From contig JAAVTG010000077.1 of the NCBI GenBank assembly GCA_011947345.1, forward strand, positions 248,001-312,000: 64,000 nucleotides of DNA. Reading direction: 5' to 3'. How positions within the stretch are numbered: the stretch's first letter is position 1; each line of letters starts with the position of its first letter. The notes under the pieces are model-generated. The model was given only the letters and a program-made list of their open reading frames with translations. It was not told the origin of the DNA and did no database searches. A program made the translations under genes and the position numbers. Positions 25,046 through 36,760 of this stretch are shown piece by piece. Origin of the DNA: Phytophthora quininea (lineage: Eukaryota > Oomycota > Peronosporomycetes > Peronosporales > Peronosporaceae).

Positions 25046-26023
25046 TTACTCCGTGGGCTTGTGATTCTTCGGCGCGAAATAATCGAGGAGGAGCTTGACG
25101 TTCATGAACGAACTGTTGGGGTCCTCCATCTGAACCTTGATCGCTACAAAGGCTTCGTCCACTTCCTCTGGAGTGAATAGATCGGTCTCTCTCTTGAGCA
25201 TGCGAACCATGTAGCGAGTGCGAATGACATCCGGCTCCTTCTCGAGACCGTCAGCCAAGTCCAAAATCACGTTGCGACGCTGGTGAGCCTTGCTCGTGAC
25301 TTTCTCGCCGTCAGGGAACGCGTGCAAGCTGTCCTCACCAACCAGTTTGGCGTAGTAGCCGCAGTAATCCACCTTGAGTTCCTTCAGTCCGCCCGTGTGG
25401 ACATCGTACACGAGACCGTGGATGTTCGGTTGGTCGTCACGTCCAAGACGGTGCTGCACCACGTTGGTCTTGAAGATGTTGAGGCACTGCTGCTTGACGT
25501 TCAGCTCCACCGTGCGACGGTAACGGGCTTCGTCATTCGGAAGTGCATCGAGCTCTTCCTTGTGGTTACGGTGCACGTCACGAACAGAGCGCAGCCAAGT
25601 ATCGAGCAGACCGATGTGGATGTTGTCCATGGCAGCTTTCACTCCACCGCAGCCGTAGTGGCCGCAGACGATGATGTCCTTTACTTTGAGATTTTCAACG
25701 GCGTACTGGACAACTGACAGTACGTTGATGTCGTTGGTCACGACCAAATTGGCGACGTTACGGTGGCAGAACATCTCACCGGGATCAAGTCCCGTGATCT
25801 CTTCAGCCGGAACACGCGAGTCCGAGCAGCCGATCCACAAGTAGGGCGGGTGCTGGCCCTCCGCCGTGCGGTCGAATAGTTTTGGCTCGCGCTTGACCAA
25901 CTCGTCTCGCCACTTCTGGTTGTTGGTGAGCAAGTGCTGAATGGACTTGGAAGAGTGAAAACATTCCTCGTTTGTGCCTTTGCATTCCCCGAGGCATTTC
26001 GGTGTTGCACTGGTGTTCATCAT
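25046..26023 (-). CDS. Beta-carbonic anhydrase 4
   Basis: An intact intronless frame of 325 residues opens with ATG-ATG at 26018-26023. Zinc ligand motifs are WIGCSDSR and CGHYGCGG. The N-terminus is short with no mitochondrial-type Arg-rich leader, so a cytosolic location is likely. The C-terminal extension ends in a LFTPEEVDEAF helix like copy 3. Together with copy 3 it forms a second tandem pair, 11.6 kb from the first and in the opposite orientation. Confidence 0.92.
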   Translation of the reverse strand: MMNTSATPKCLGECKGTNEECFHSSKSIQHLLTNNQKWRDELVKREPKLFDRTAEGQHPPYLWIGCSDSRVPAEEITGLDPGEMFCHRNVANLVVTNDINVLSVVQYAVENLKVKDIIVCGHYGCGGVKAAMDNIHIGLLDTWLRSVRDVHRNHKEELDALPNDEARYRRTVELNVKQQCLNIFKTNVVQHRLGRDDQPNIHGLVYDVHTGGLKELKVDYCGYYAKLVGEDSLHAFPDGEKVTSKAHQRRNVILDLADGLEKEPDVIRTRYMVRMLKRETDLFTPEEVDEAFVAIKVQMEDPNSSFMNVKLLLDYFAPKNHKPTE

Positions 26024-26224
26024 CTTGGATAGACTTGCTGGGCTTGTTGCTTGCTTGGAAAGACTCCGAATTAAAAGTGAGCAGTCTACTTAGCTTGGTG
26101 CTTGTCGTCATTTCTTTGCGTGGCCGTTGGAGTGAGAACTGAGGCAAGTCCACCAAAGATAACTTTGTTTCGCAACTATCTTTGCTCAAGCAAACGGATG
26201 CTCTCGTGCCTCATATTTGTTTGG

Positions 26225-27159
26225 TTAGGATTCGAGAGTCTGCAGCAGCGCATTCGCTGCCAACTGCTCATCATTCCCACAAGACTCGTACAAAGCTTGC
26301 ACGAGCCCTCGCTCGAACCCCATGGCCACGAGCTGACACAATCAAATCCACACCAGTTAGTAGCCACACGGGTTTCAAAACGCAATACATTCGATCTGAC
26401 CCTGTCAATCGCGCCGCCATTCTCCACTGCCGGCCAACCACCGGTCTCCGCATTGATGATCTCATCTTGCTCTGCAGCTGGCAACGACAATTCTGCTCTT
26501 GAAACTGGGAGCGACAGCCAATTTAAGGTCGCCACGGGGTTCTTGTTCATCTGCGTCAGTTCTTGGGACTCGAAGTGGTCCCTCAAAAGCAGCATTGCCT
26601 GGAACGAGTCGGTCGCCGCTAGTTCCTGAAGTCTTTTCATCTTGGAATCATCAACCAAACCTGGCAAAGCATTCCTTGTCGGATGTTTGGTCTTCATTTC
26701 ATTACTTTCCGCCTTCTCTTCGTCTCCGCTAGCAACATTCCCATCCGCCAGCAATGCTACTGCACCCGCCAGATTGTTGCGAGTCTGCTGCAACGCCCTC
26801 CTCGCCACTTCCACTGGGAATCCCATATCTTGCAGGTGCCTCGTCAAAACTTCGTGCACTTGTGCGTCCTCACCACCATCCGCCACCAACAACCCACCAC
26901 CACCACCTGGAGATGGCGAATCAATTGCAAACACGAAGAAGTCTGCAGCCCCCAACGCGTTGAGATCCACAACGTCTGGATCGGCCAGGATCTGGCCCTT
27001 GAGCAACAGGAAGCAGTCCCCCAGGCCCGCATTCTGGCTGCGTTCTTGCAGCACCAGCGTCTTGAGCTCTGCTACTTGAATGCTGTACGCATCGACACCG
27101 TGTCGCTCCAGAAGCAGCTCCCGCCCGTCGTCCACACACCGCACCCGCAGCACGAGCAT
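26225..27159 (-). CDS. UBL-UBA-UBA shuttle protein, RAD23-like
   Basis: The N-terminus is a ubiquitin-like domain (LVLRVRCVDDGRELLLE ... LLLKGQILADPDVV). A UBA domain follows (LTRHLQDMGFPVEVARRALQ ... AVALLADG), then a Met/Leu-rich middle region and a second UBA at the very C-terminus (AIDRLVAMGFERGLVQALYE ... LQTLES). The second UBA is seen only after removing a 68-nt intron at 26333-26400, which has a clear ACTAAC branch site and CAG end. Without it the frame reads into unrelated sequence. The product is 288 residues. UBL-UBA proteins carry ubiquitylated substrates to the proteasome. The domain order resembles RAD23, but the XPC-binding segment between the UBAs is not clear, so the name stays general. 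Confidence 0.78.
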
Positions 27160-27654
27160 TGTCGGTACAAGTCAAAGAAGAACCCACGTCCCCTGCGTTG
27201 ACGATGTGTCGGTCCTTTTTCAGCCACTGCAACCAGAGGAGTCCGGCTCGCGTCAATCAGCTACCGAAGAATGATACGCCTAGGGAATGCAGACAATGCG
27301 GGTGCTATAGACGCTGGTGGTGGTGGCCATGTCGATTGCAGCTCAAGCAGCGCTGCTTTGATCAGTTGAGAGACGGCGTGTCTTCTGAACCGATTCCGCG
27401 GCGCTAGTGTCGACGGGGCGAGATTTGGGCGGAAGTCGAATGTGATCTACGCTTTCCTGTGCTTCTCGATGCAGAACTGCCGGGGGCTTTCCCGTCGAGC
27501 TTAGACATCCTCTTGCTTGGGTGACAGTGAGACTTGCAGTGAATAAGAACTGACAGTTGGCCGCGACGAACGAAGCAGTGGGAGCGATTGAACTGCCACG
27601 TACGTGGCCGGAAATCCATCCAGCGATATTGGTGGCATAGTTATTAGCTTTAGT
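27160..27654. other. Intergenic stretch
   Basis: Nearly 500 bases between the UBL-UBA gene start and the stop of the next minus-strand gene. Short frames on both strands show no motif. It should contain the UBL-UBA promoter. Confidence 0.35.
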
Positions 27655-28452
27655 TTACTTTGGTTTCTGCGGGAGGAAGGGGTTCTGAACGAGCAGCATA
27701 GGTTGGCTTGCACTGTGCTGCTGCTTGGACGCTTGAGGTGCTTGGCCGTCTGAGGTGCTCCGCACTCTTGTCTTCCTCCTCGCGCCGTACTCGTCCGAGT
27801 CGATAATCGTCCGACGCCGGCACAGAACAAAATGCAAAATGTCAAGCAAGACAAGGCACAAAACTCTAGTGAACCACGGGCCGGATGGGGTCTGTCGATT
27901 ACTCAAAGAGCTGCCGGACGGGGGCGGTGGTGGTAGGCACTGCGTGGGCACGGCTCGCTCCACGGATGGCACAGTCAGCGCGTACGTGCGCGCGAGTGTC
28001 CTGCCTGGGGTGACGCTGGCCATGCACTTCTGCATGAACTCGTCGTACTGCATGTACTGCAGTCGCTCTTGCAGATGTCCGTACTGAATGAGCGAGTTGG
28101 GCGCCAGCAGCACGTGGCCGCACCGACCGCCGCCGAGCTGCGCCAGGTAGCCGATAATGTCGGTCATGACCGAGTCGGGCGAGACACTGCCCCGGGGCTG
28201 CGAGAACCACTGCGGATGGCCGTCGGCCTGGCCGTTGGCTGCTTGTACGAACTCCTCGAGCGCTTTGGGGTCCCAACTGAAGAGGATGGCGGGGCTGTGG
28301 TCGGTTACTGCAATGCCGGCCAAGTAGGCCTCGATCTTGGACGCCAACTCCGCATCCGGCAGCGTGAAGGCGACGTCTGCAGCAACGAACGAGGTTTAGA
28401 CTGCACCCAGCAGTGGAAACAGCAGAGCTAGAGCCGTACCGTTGGGCTGCAT
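27655..28452 (-). CDS. Unrecognised protein, about 244 residues
   Basis: The start is a 13-base first exon (28440-28452) spliced over a 63-nt intron (28377-28439, GTACGG...CTGCAG) into the long second exon. The junction gives a clean ND-VAFTLPDAEL sequence. The first two thirds are a mixed helical domain (ASKIEAYL, FSWDPKALEEFV, LQERLQYMQYDEFMQKC). The last third has a run of five prolines, a hydrophobic patch LCLVLLDILHFVL and a basic end with YGARRKTRVR. The hydrophobic patch could be unspliced intron sequence, because it follows a possible GTAATC donor, but I find no good acceptor. I do not recognise the family. Confidence 0.5.
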
Positions 28453-30192
28453 GGTTGGTGGTGGTCTGCGGCGGTGGTGATAACTACTGGGGTCAACCGC
28501 TTCCGTCGAGCTTTGGATTGGACTGCGCAGATCGAAGAATGGAGAAGCTGGCGAGTGCGCCGCAGGGTGGGGAGGGGTTCCGGAGAGCGGCACCAGGTCC
28601 CAGACCGCATTTCAGCGCTCCGCTTGGAGGGTTCAGCAGCAATCCGGTGTTTTGAGCCGCGGCGACGCTGCAACTGGACAAAAACGCCCAGGTCCGCGCT
28701 GCAGAGCTGCCGACGGGAAGCCCCGGCGCAGTGTGGCCGTTTGCCTTCCAAATAAATGAGCCAACTTCGCGGGCTTGCAGCGCTTGTCGAGGGGGACCAA
28801 CGTCTGTGGAGCGTCGTACATGCCAGCTTTATGTCACACCTGGACGGCCCGACTCGTTTGACAAACGTGTGCCGTCGGTCGCCGAGCGCTCGGGCTCGAG
28901 GCCGAGCCACATCTGGCCGAAGAGAAGGACAGACGATCGCTGAACCGAAGTCCAAGCACGAAACTCGCAGCACAAGCCAAGCGGCGTGAATGTCTTTATG
29001 GTATGAAGTTGCCTTACAAGCGGTGACTGCAGTCGTAAAGAATGAGTCGTCGTGGCGAGGAAATGAGACTGTAGCCACTTGCTTTGAGAGCCATCGAAGA
29101 AGATCGTCCTCGTCCTCGTCCTCGCTGTTGAACTGCAGGGTGGGTCCAGCCTGGATGTCTTTTACGTTGGACGTCGGTGGTCATCGCTGGCAGGAAGCCG
29201 AGGCGCACGCGACCGGACTCGGGCGCCTCATCCGCCACGGACTGGCGGGGACGTTTAATTGGTCGTCGGCCAAATGACGACAAGCTCGCCAGGCCGACTT
29301 GACGGCATTACAAGTCCAGCGTAGCGGTCTCGGAGTGGCGAGTGGGCGACATAATACTTCAAGCGAGCTCGTGGGCCAAAGGCAAGTACATGGAGTGAAA
29401 AGTATCTTCAGAGATGGCGGCCCACCGTCGACATCCTCTACATGCCAACCAACGTCGGCGCGTCGGACCCAGCCCTCATCAAGCAGGTGAAATAGAATTA
29501 CGATCGTCCGTGAGCTGGCAAGGTGCTGGTGGGGCTGCGGTGCAGCGCAGTGGGTGACTCGGGACGATCTCACAAAGGAATTGCAGCGATCAAGACTGGA
29601 CCTATCGCCTCTGCGAGCTGTGCTATCGACTCCACGCTCTTGGAATCTCGGTGGGCGGGCACTTCCCAAGGATCCCTGCTTCATTCATGAACCGACCACC
29701 GATGTTGAAGCGCGTCTGCATTGTCGATACCCGCCCCAAGAACTTTATTCTCGCTCGACTCAAGTCTCAGTGCACCTCGGCTTCCCGACGAGTGCGCTGG
29801 CGTCGGCTGATTCGGAGCAACGAAGGCGCGCCTAGCGCTATCCACTTTCTCCGACTCCTTCAAGTTGGTCGACGCCTTGCCACTCCTGTTCTGTACTACA
29901 AATCAAGGATCACGTGGCAGCATTTGATTTTGCCAGCCTTCAGGACACGGCAGACAAGTTGGCTGCAGCTGAAGTTTGCTGACGCGTGCCATAAAAGCTA
30001 AGGATTTGCCTAGGAAGCGCTGGACGCCGCGTAAACTTGACCGAAGCGGCAATAGCAAAGCCAACTAGACGAGTTCCTCCTCGACCGCGCTGGCAAGTGG
30101 CGCCACGCGCCGCATTAGAAACATATAGTATTCAAACCGCGCTCGAAATGGGATGGATCTTCAAAAGTCGTTAATTCACTTGACTAAGTACG
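28453..30192. other. Unresolved coding-like region
   Basis: These 1.7 kb have no frame that holds. On the plus strand, segments around 29320-29490 and 29551-29835 have strongly GC-rich third positions and protein-like translations (for example GDIILQASSWAKGKYMEW and DILYMPTNVGASDPALIKQ). They stop and shift within 100-200 bases. Some antisense frames look equally plausible. A microsatellite of TCGTCC units sits at about 29104-29123. This may be one or more genes broken by missing bases, or decayed coding DNA. I recognise no family. Confidence 0.35.
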
Positions 30193-32516
30193 ATGCCAAC
30201 CGCAGCGGCAACGACGGCCAAGGACGATGTGCCTGCCGTCGTGGAAAACGTCGCCTCTCCTGCCTCGTCATCGCCTGGTCCTGGCTCGACCTTCGTGTTT
30301 GCAGCGTGGAAAGCCGAGTTGGAGCTGCTCCTGCAGTCTGAGGGCGAGTCTGTGCACAGCTGCGTGCAGTCTCTGCAATTTGAATTCGATGAGCACGCCC
30401 AACACGTGCGCGGAGACTTTGCGTGGCGCAAGCAGGTCGCCGCTTTCCACGACCGCCTCCAGGACGCACTCGCGACCCAAATCGGCTCGTTCGTGAGCGA
30501 TGTCAGCAGCCATGCCGCTCTCGTCGCCGACAGTCTCGCCCAAACGCTGGCGAGAGCGGAGCGGACGGCCAATTGGCTCTGCAGCAGCAGGAACAACAGG
30601 GCGAGACGGCGATGCGTCGCGCTCGCACTGCATTGTCCAAGGAAATGGAGCGGATCACTCGCTTGGAGAAGTGCTTGCGACAGGAAGAGGCGCGCCAGGC
30701 TGCCGCCGTCCTAGCAGAGCGAGAGCGCCAACTTACAGCTGCCCACGAGGAGCGCGAGCGTCATCTGCAAGCACTTTTGGATGACCTGCGATCTTCCAAC
30801 GACTCGCTAGAGGCGCTCAATACACAGTTGCTCGACGGTCTTCGAACCTCGCGCGCAGAAGTTGAGCAGCTCCGCAACACGCTCGTGCGATCAATGGCTC
30901 GAGCCAAACGAAAAAGCTCGGTGTCTGTGCAGCAAGACAGAACGGGAGACAAGGGTGGCAGGAAAACCACCTCTCGAGCTGCTAGTACTGTCGATGCGCT
31001 CCCATCAACACCAAACGAGGTGCTTCTTATCCCCACACTACGGCAGTCCTTGAGTGAAGCGACACAAACCATCGGGAATCTCAAGACTCGTGTAAGTGAG
31101 CTTGAAAATGCGCAGAAGAGCGACAAACACAAGCTGCATGAAGCACAGCTCTCCCAGATCCAAGTAGAGAGTGAAAAGACCAAAGCAACGAAATTGCTCG
31201 CTGAAGCTCGGCTGACGCTGATTGACAATGAGAAACAATTGCTAGAAGCTGCCGAGGAAAACGAACGTTTGCGAGACAGACTTGAAGAACTGGAAACGCT
31301 TTCTGGAGGTCGAGAACGAGCACTTGCCGACGCAAAGCGGTTCGAGGATGCCACACGCGAGCACATCGATTCGCTAACTGGTCGTCTCCAGTGTCTTGCT
31401 GCAGTTGAAGCACGAAGACGTGAGTTCGGTGACGTTGTTGCGAGGTGGAAACAGACGCAGTCTGGGACCGATGAAGTGAACCAAACGAACAACATGGATC
31501 TGCACAACATCGTGGAATCATACCTGCACTTCGGGACTTCTGAGGGAGCTGAAACAACAAAGTTGCTGGCTTTGACAGAATCGCACGAGGAAGTTGAAAA
31601 GCGGCTACTGTACGAGTTCGAGAGACGCTTTGGCAATCAATTGAACTTACGAATAAGCTTGGAGCGGCGACGTTGCTGGAGCTTCTTGAGCGTCAGTGTG
31701 CAGTTGAATCCAAGGAAAGGCAAGAGCATAAGCAACGGCCGCGACACAGCGTCTCGAGGCTGAAATCAAGCGAAAGTGATTTCACTCGTCTGAGACGACT
31801 CACCAAGAGTGCTTACGATCAATTAGGTGTCTGCGTGGGGGCATGGTCCGAGACAGACTTGGACGGCCTCCATGCATGTATTGCAATGCTAAAATCTCAA
31901 ATCCAGGTGCTCGAACGGCACCTGGAAGTTGCAGCTAATCAAGCAGAAGCACAGCGTGTGCACCTTGTGCGGCTTGAGCTGGCTCAACAAGAGAAAGATC
32001 TGCTGTTAGCTGAACTAACTGCACGGTATCGACAGCTGCGAACAACTCAAGCTGCATGGAGCACTGAGCTGCAAGACCAGGAACAGCGACAGCCACTTGA
32101 ACGGATACCACTTACGGTCTACGGTGTTCCTCAGCCACTGGTACAAAAGCCCAGATTGCACGCATTGATGCAGCTGCCAATACGTCCTAGGCCAGCATCG
32201 GCGTCGCCCTGCTTGGCTTCAACTGCGAGGCCATCGCTGGCATCCCCCAGTCGTCTCGGTTCTCTTGTTGCTTCTAATGGGTATAGCACAGCTCGACCAC
32301 TAAAACACAACGGAGAGCGCGACGAAAAAGCAAAAGACCACGTCCGCAGTGTGTTGAAAGCGGAGCTGTTGCAGAATGAAAACCAACTTGAAGAAACTGT
32401 GGGAACTGACGGGGTAAGTAAGGTCCTTACGCCACAAATGTTATCATATCGACTCAACTGTTGCTAATAATTAGGTGTTGGCAATCCTCCATCGACGTCG
32501 CCATCGCAAGTGCTAG
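30193..32516 (+). CDS. Long coiled-coil protein
   Basis: About 750 residues begin at the ATG at 30193. The first ~130 residues form an Ala-rich helical head. From about 30590 to 32090 the sequence is nearly continuous heptad coiled coil (for example QEEARQAAAVLAERERQL and LLEAAEENERLRDRLEEL). The tail has SRLGSL and polar sequence. A 61-nt intron (32414-32474) precedes a short last exon ending at the TAG at 32514. Breaks fitting one missing base occur near 30574 and 31655, with the coiled-coil pattern continuing in the new frame. No domain identifies a function; a scaffold or cytoskeletal role is only a guess. Its 3' end overlaps the SulP gene on the other strand. Confidence 0.65.
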
Positions 32517-35385
32517 ATCGGACAAATCTAAACGGCAAGTGAATGCAGTTTTGGGTCAACGTCATGTACGAAGCCCGCAAGAGAATCTCGTTCAACAACA
32601 GCGCAATGTTGGCGTGGTTACTCCGGAGTTCTGCCAACTTATCACGCGTGAACGATGCCGTCAGCGTATTCGTTTCTGTTGACGTTGCATTCATCGTATG
32701 GGGGTGTTCTAACCAAAAATCCAGATCACCGACGAAGCTTCCTGGCCTAATGCGCCCAACCAGCTCCATCTGGTCGTCCTGTTCTCTATTATTCGCGCTG
32801 AAGAAACGCCGGAAACTACCAGATCGGATTTCTTCAGGTTCTGGGGAGTCTGGGTCTAACTTAGTCTCACTTGACAATGTTGTAAGCTCCACTGTCCCTC
32901 TCAGAAGAACGTACCAAACGTCTGAGTGTTCGTCGATACCAAATATTTGTTCCTGGTCACCCCACTCACGAATAATAAACCATTGTGCCAGTTCTTCCAG
33001 TCGCCCAAGAGTTTTATCGTCGACTCTACTTTTCTCTGGTAAATATGCAACAAAAACCTGTGAGAGCTGAAGGGTTTGAGTACCAAGCGGAGACGAAATT
33101 GGGTAATGACCCGATTTGAGAGATCGTCGTCGTGCGGCAGATAGAATGAGCTGCTGTTCACACCAGTCGAGCGCTAGATCCAAGTCTGGCGTGACGTGAG
33201 ATTCCCCGTGCTGATGTTCATCGAAGGGATTTTGTTGCTGAGTTTCTGTGGTCGCGCTGATCACGTCGTTGGCTCGCAATAGAAATTCCACACTAGGTTG
33301 CATACCACAGTACACGGCACAGATCTTTCCTAATCCGAATGAGAGCTTGAGCGCCAAGAAACACGATCGCGCCGCGGTTGCATCCATGCCGCTCACCCGT
33401 GAAAAGTCCAGAACGCAAAACCGTGTTGGTCGCCGACCTCGTTCGGCACACAATTCGCCATGCAAATTTACAAGTAAAGGAGGCATCTCGACGTGACTAT
33501 CAGTCATGTATGATGGATTCTTTGAAGAAAAAGAGCGAGGCTTTCTGAAGCACTCCTTCTCTTTGTGGACGTTGAATGGAGGAGATATTGTCATCTTGCG
33601 ATGGGCGTATGAATACAGCGCTTTTGACACAGCTCTGAATTCGCGTGGCTGATCCGAAAAGATATGCCCCTGTAGCTCAATTGTTACAATCTCATCTTGT
33701 TGACAGGTGCTGTTGCTTCCGCAGCCTGCTTCAGGAGAACTTGTACCATACAGCAACGCATGCTGATCGGCATTGCGAATGACATTGCTCGTTTTGTGGA
33801 CGACTCGAATGTCTTGGGCCTTCGCATATTCAACAAGGAAGCTCAAAGCTGCAAGTACAATTCCCGCCCCAAGACCTACCTGGACGCCAAAGATGTTCAG
33901 GCAACAGAATGTCCCTAGTACTGTTAAATATTCTGGGAACAGCAACTTCTGATAAACAGCCACAAGCCAGGCGTTGAGCAAGTCTATACCGATGAATATC
34001 ATGACCGAGCCAAATAAAAACTTGGGGATCAATGCCATGAGCGAGACTGGAGTCAAAACTATGGCCACCTCACAGGCGATCAGCGAAAAGCCAATCAATC
34101 TAGTGACACCTGGAAAGTGTAGCTCTGCTTCTTCACTTGGACGGAAACGTGATGTAAATAACGTCTGGCTGAAAATGTACGACCCCGTGTAGCCCCCATG
34201 AGTCCACTGATAAGATTGGACGTTCCAACCGTCTGCAGCTGCACGTTATAATTCATATTACTATTGGTGCCCATGCATATCGAGGCAATGTCCAGCGATG
34301 ATGCAAACGCGATCATGACAAACATACTTAAAATGGTCGGGATTTGAGCTGGAAACATCACTTCCCAGTGGATATGTCCAAAATCGAAAAGGGAATACGC
34401 TAGGGATATTCTCGCGCCAGAGCCTGTATCTGCGAGAAAACCCGCATCACGCGCATCCTCGATAGTATAGCTGGATATCCAGATCACAAGGAAAAAACTC
34501 GCGGGGAGTGCGAGAAGACAGGTGGGGAAAACTGCAAAGTGGTGGTAGCGCGAGGTGATGATGTATAACAACACCCCGCCAACCAATGCCGGAGCTAGCA
34601 ATACCAAACTATGTGACGAATTGAGCAGCACACTCCAGCCGTGGACTGATGCAAGACTGACACCAGTCGTGAGCGAAACGCCGCCCTTGACCATAAAGAA
34701 CCCAACGTAGGCGAGGTATCCTCCAATGACTGGCGTTGGTAGGTACTGCACCAGCGATGCAAGACGAGCCCTGCCCGTGAGAATAAGCCCCACTCCCACG
34801 ATCATGGTACTGATACTCAAGTGCACCAACACTGTGGCGATCTTCTCCTCTAGCGATACATTCGGCCCCAAGTCCGTCATGATGGAGGAGGTCATACTGG
34901 CCATGAAGATGAGCCCTGCGTCCTGCACTTGGGCGATGGCGAAGGGTAGTGTCGAGATACACGCGATGACGAGCTGGTGCACCGCGCAGGACACGAAGAC
35001 GAGCTTGGTGAGCATGGGAAGCGCGTTGTCGAGTTCCGGGTGGCTGAAGATGATGGTGGAGAAGCCAATCATGATGGGGCATAGCACTGAAAGAGCAGCA
35101 AACACAGTCAGCAGATGCAAACAGCCCATAAACTAACTCCTTAAACCTACCGACAGCAACGACAGTGCCAGCCAGAATGGAACGGATGGCGCTCTGAAGT
35201 AGCAGCAGCGTCGATGAGCAGCGAGAGGCGGAGGTAGCGTCGTCCTGCTGGCGTTGGCGTCCAGGAGAGAAGGACAGTGCGCGCAACACCACCTCTCCAT
35301 CGTCATCGAAGCGCGGACGGCCCGTGTCCTCGTCCACCGTCACGCGCGCGGGCGAAAGCTCGGCTTCATTGTCAACCGTCTTCAA
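32464..35385 (-). CDS. SulP/SLC26 anion transporter with STAS and cNMP-type domain
   Basis: A membrane transporter of the sul-permease family, probably for sulfate or related anions. About ten to twelve hydrophobic segments run from 35090 to 33840, including VLCPIMIGFSTIIFS, the conserved LPTPVIGGYLA-type region and LIPKFLFGSVMIFIGIDLL. A STAS domain follows (RFCVLDFSRVSGMDATAARS, about 33410). A cyclic-nucleotide-binding-like domain ends the protein (WYVLLRGTVEL ... GSFVGDLDFW). One intron, 35087-35150, splits the first coding exon. One base is missing in the C5 run at about 34192-34197. The 5' end is uncertain: the frame opens at a TTG at 35385 with no in-frame ATG, so an upstream exon or another lost base is likely. 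Confidence 0.82.
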
Positions 35386-35549
35386 CCAAAATGAAGTCTG
35401 TTATGTTTCAGATCTAGGCGAAAGGATAGGTCCCATCACATCTCACACGAAAACCGATATCAAATACAGATTTATGTATCGTATTTTCCGATCTTGGCGA
35501 CACGTGGTGCAGTCGCCACTTTGAATCTTGACGACTCCAACAGCTCGCA

Positions 35550-36684
35550 ATGGCCGCCAAGAACGCGCGTGTGATCGCTCTCTTCGACGTGGACGGCACG
35601 CTCACGGCCGCCCGCAAGGTGAGCAATGGCAGCGAAGCGTAGACGACGGACTGGTTTGATTTTAATTGGCTGTGTCGATAGACGGCGACCCCAGAGATGC
35701 TGGCGCGTCTTCAGAAGCTGCGCGAGCGCATCACGATCGGCGTCGTGGGCGGCTCGGACCTTGTCAAGCAGAAGGAGCAGCTCGGAGAGGACGGTACGCT
35801 GCTGCTGTTGGAAGAAGCTACAGCAGCAGCAGGATGACAAACTGACTGGACGTTATAGTGACCCACAACTTTGACTACAGCTTCTCCGAGAACGGACTGG
35901 TGGCCTACCACAAGGGTGCGTTGATTGGCGAGACGAACCTCAAGAGCCAGTACTCCAACGAGCAGATCAACCGCCTGGTCAACTACTGTCTGCGCTACAT
36001 CGCCGACCTGGACATCCCTGTCAAGCGGTACGCTGGCTGTGGACAAGACGCAGGAGTGTTATAGTGCGGTGCTGATTGGACTTGTGCAGTGGAACGTTCG
36101 TGGAGTTCCGCATGGGAATGATTAACGTGTCGCCCATCGGCCGCAACTGCTCGCAGGAAGAACGCGACGAGTTTGAAAAGTACGACCACATCCACAAGAT
36201 CCGCGAGACCTTCGTGGAGAAGCTCCGTACCGAGTTCCCCGAGTATAACCTGACCTTCTCCATTGGCGGACAGGTAAGTATCTTTGGCAGAAGGAGTCAG
36301 GAAGGAATTACTGATAGGATTGCCTTCGTTTTTCCTGTAGATTTCGTTCGACGTGTTCCCGAAGGTAAGGCACTGAATTTCTAACTACTGTATTACAGCT
36401 CAACAGGGCTGACGAATGCTTTGTGTTTGATAGGGCTGGGACAAAACCTTCTGCCTTCGCTACCTGGACGCCAAGGACTACGACGAAATCCACTTCTTCG
36501 GTGACAAGACCCACCAGGTACTAGCTGTAGGCCAGAATACGCTCTTCGTATTGCTTTTACTAATCGTACTTGGTACGTGCAGGGAGGCAACGACTACGAG
36601 ATCTACACGAGCGACCGTACCATCGGCCACTCTGTCAAGAACCCGGAAGAGACCATCCAGATCCTGGACCAGCTCTTCCCCTAG
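35550..36684 (+). CDS. PMM: Phosphomannomutase
   Basis: Interconverts mannose-6-phosphate and mannose-1-phosphate for GDP-mannose and glycan synthesis, in the cytosol. Seven exons over six short introns give an intact protein of about 247 residues, the family size. The HAD nucleophile motif LFDVDGTLT is near the N-terminus. [55 protein letters not shown] and GGNDYEIY are all in family order. The first exon ends AARK and the second begins TPEM. No frame breaks occur, in contrast to the neighbouring SLU7. The divergent neighbour is the SulP transporter and the stop lies 76 bases from that of SLU7. Confidence 0.95.
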
Positions 36685-36760
36685 AGCCGAAGTTGTTGCT
36701 AGTGGCGCTTCCGAAGGATGGCCATCATGCCATCTGTGTTTAGTGTGCTTAATGCGAGCT

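Noticed and set aside
28990..29277. A 95-codon plus-strand frame with LDVGGHRWQ
   Set aside because: The phrase hints at a known domain, but the rest lacks conserved positions and the frame ends abruptly; kept only as part of the unresolved region.
29100..29700. A minus-strand gene in the unresolved region
   Set aside because: Some antisense segments look protein-like, but third-position GC favours the plus strand; neither could be assembled into a supported model.
30761..31636. Minus-strand Ser-rich frame of 291 codons
   Set aside because: It is the antisense of the coiled-coil gene; poly-Ser in reverse is expected from Glu/Arg/Leu codons.
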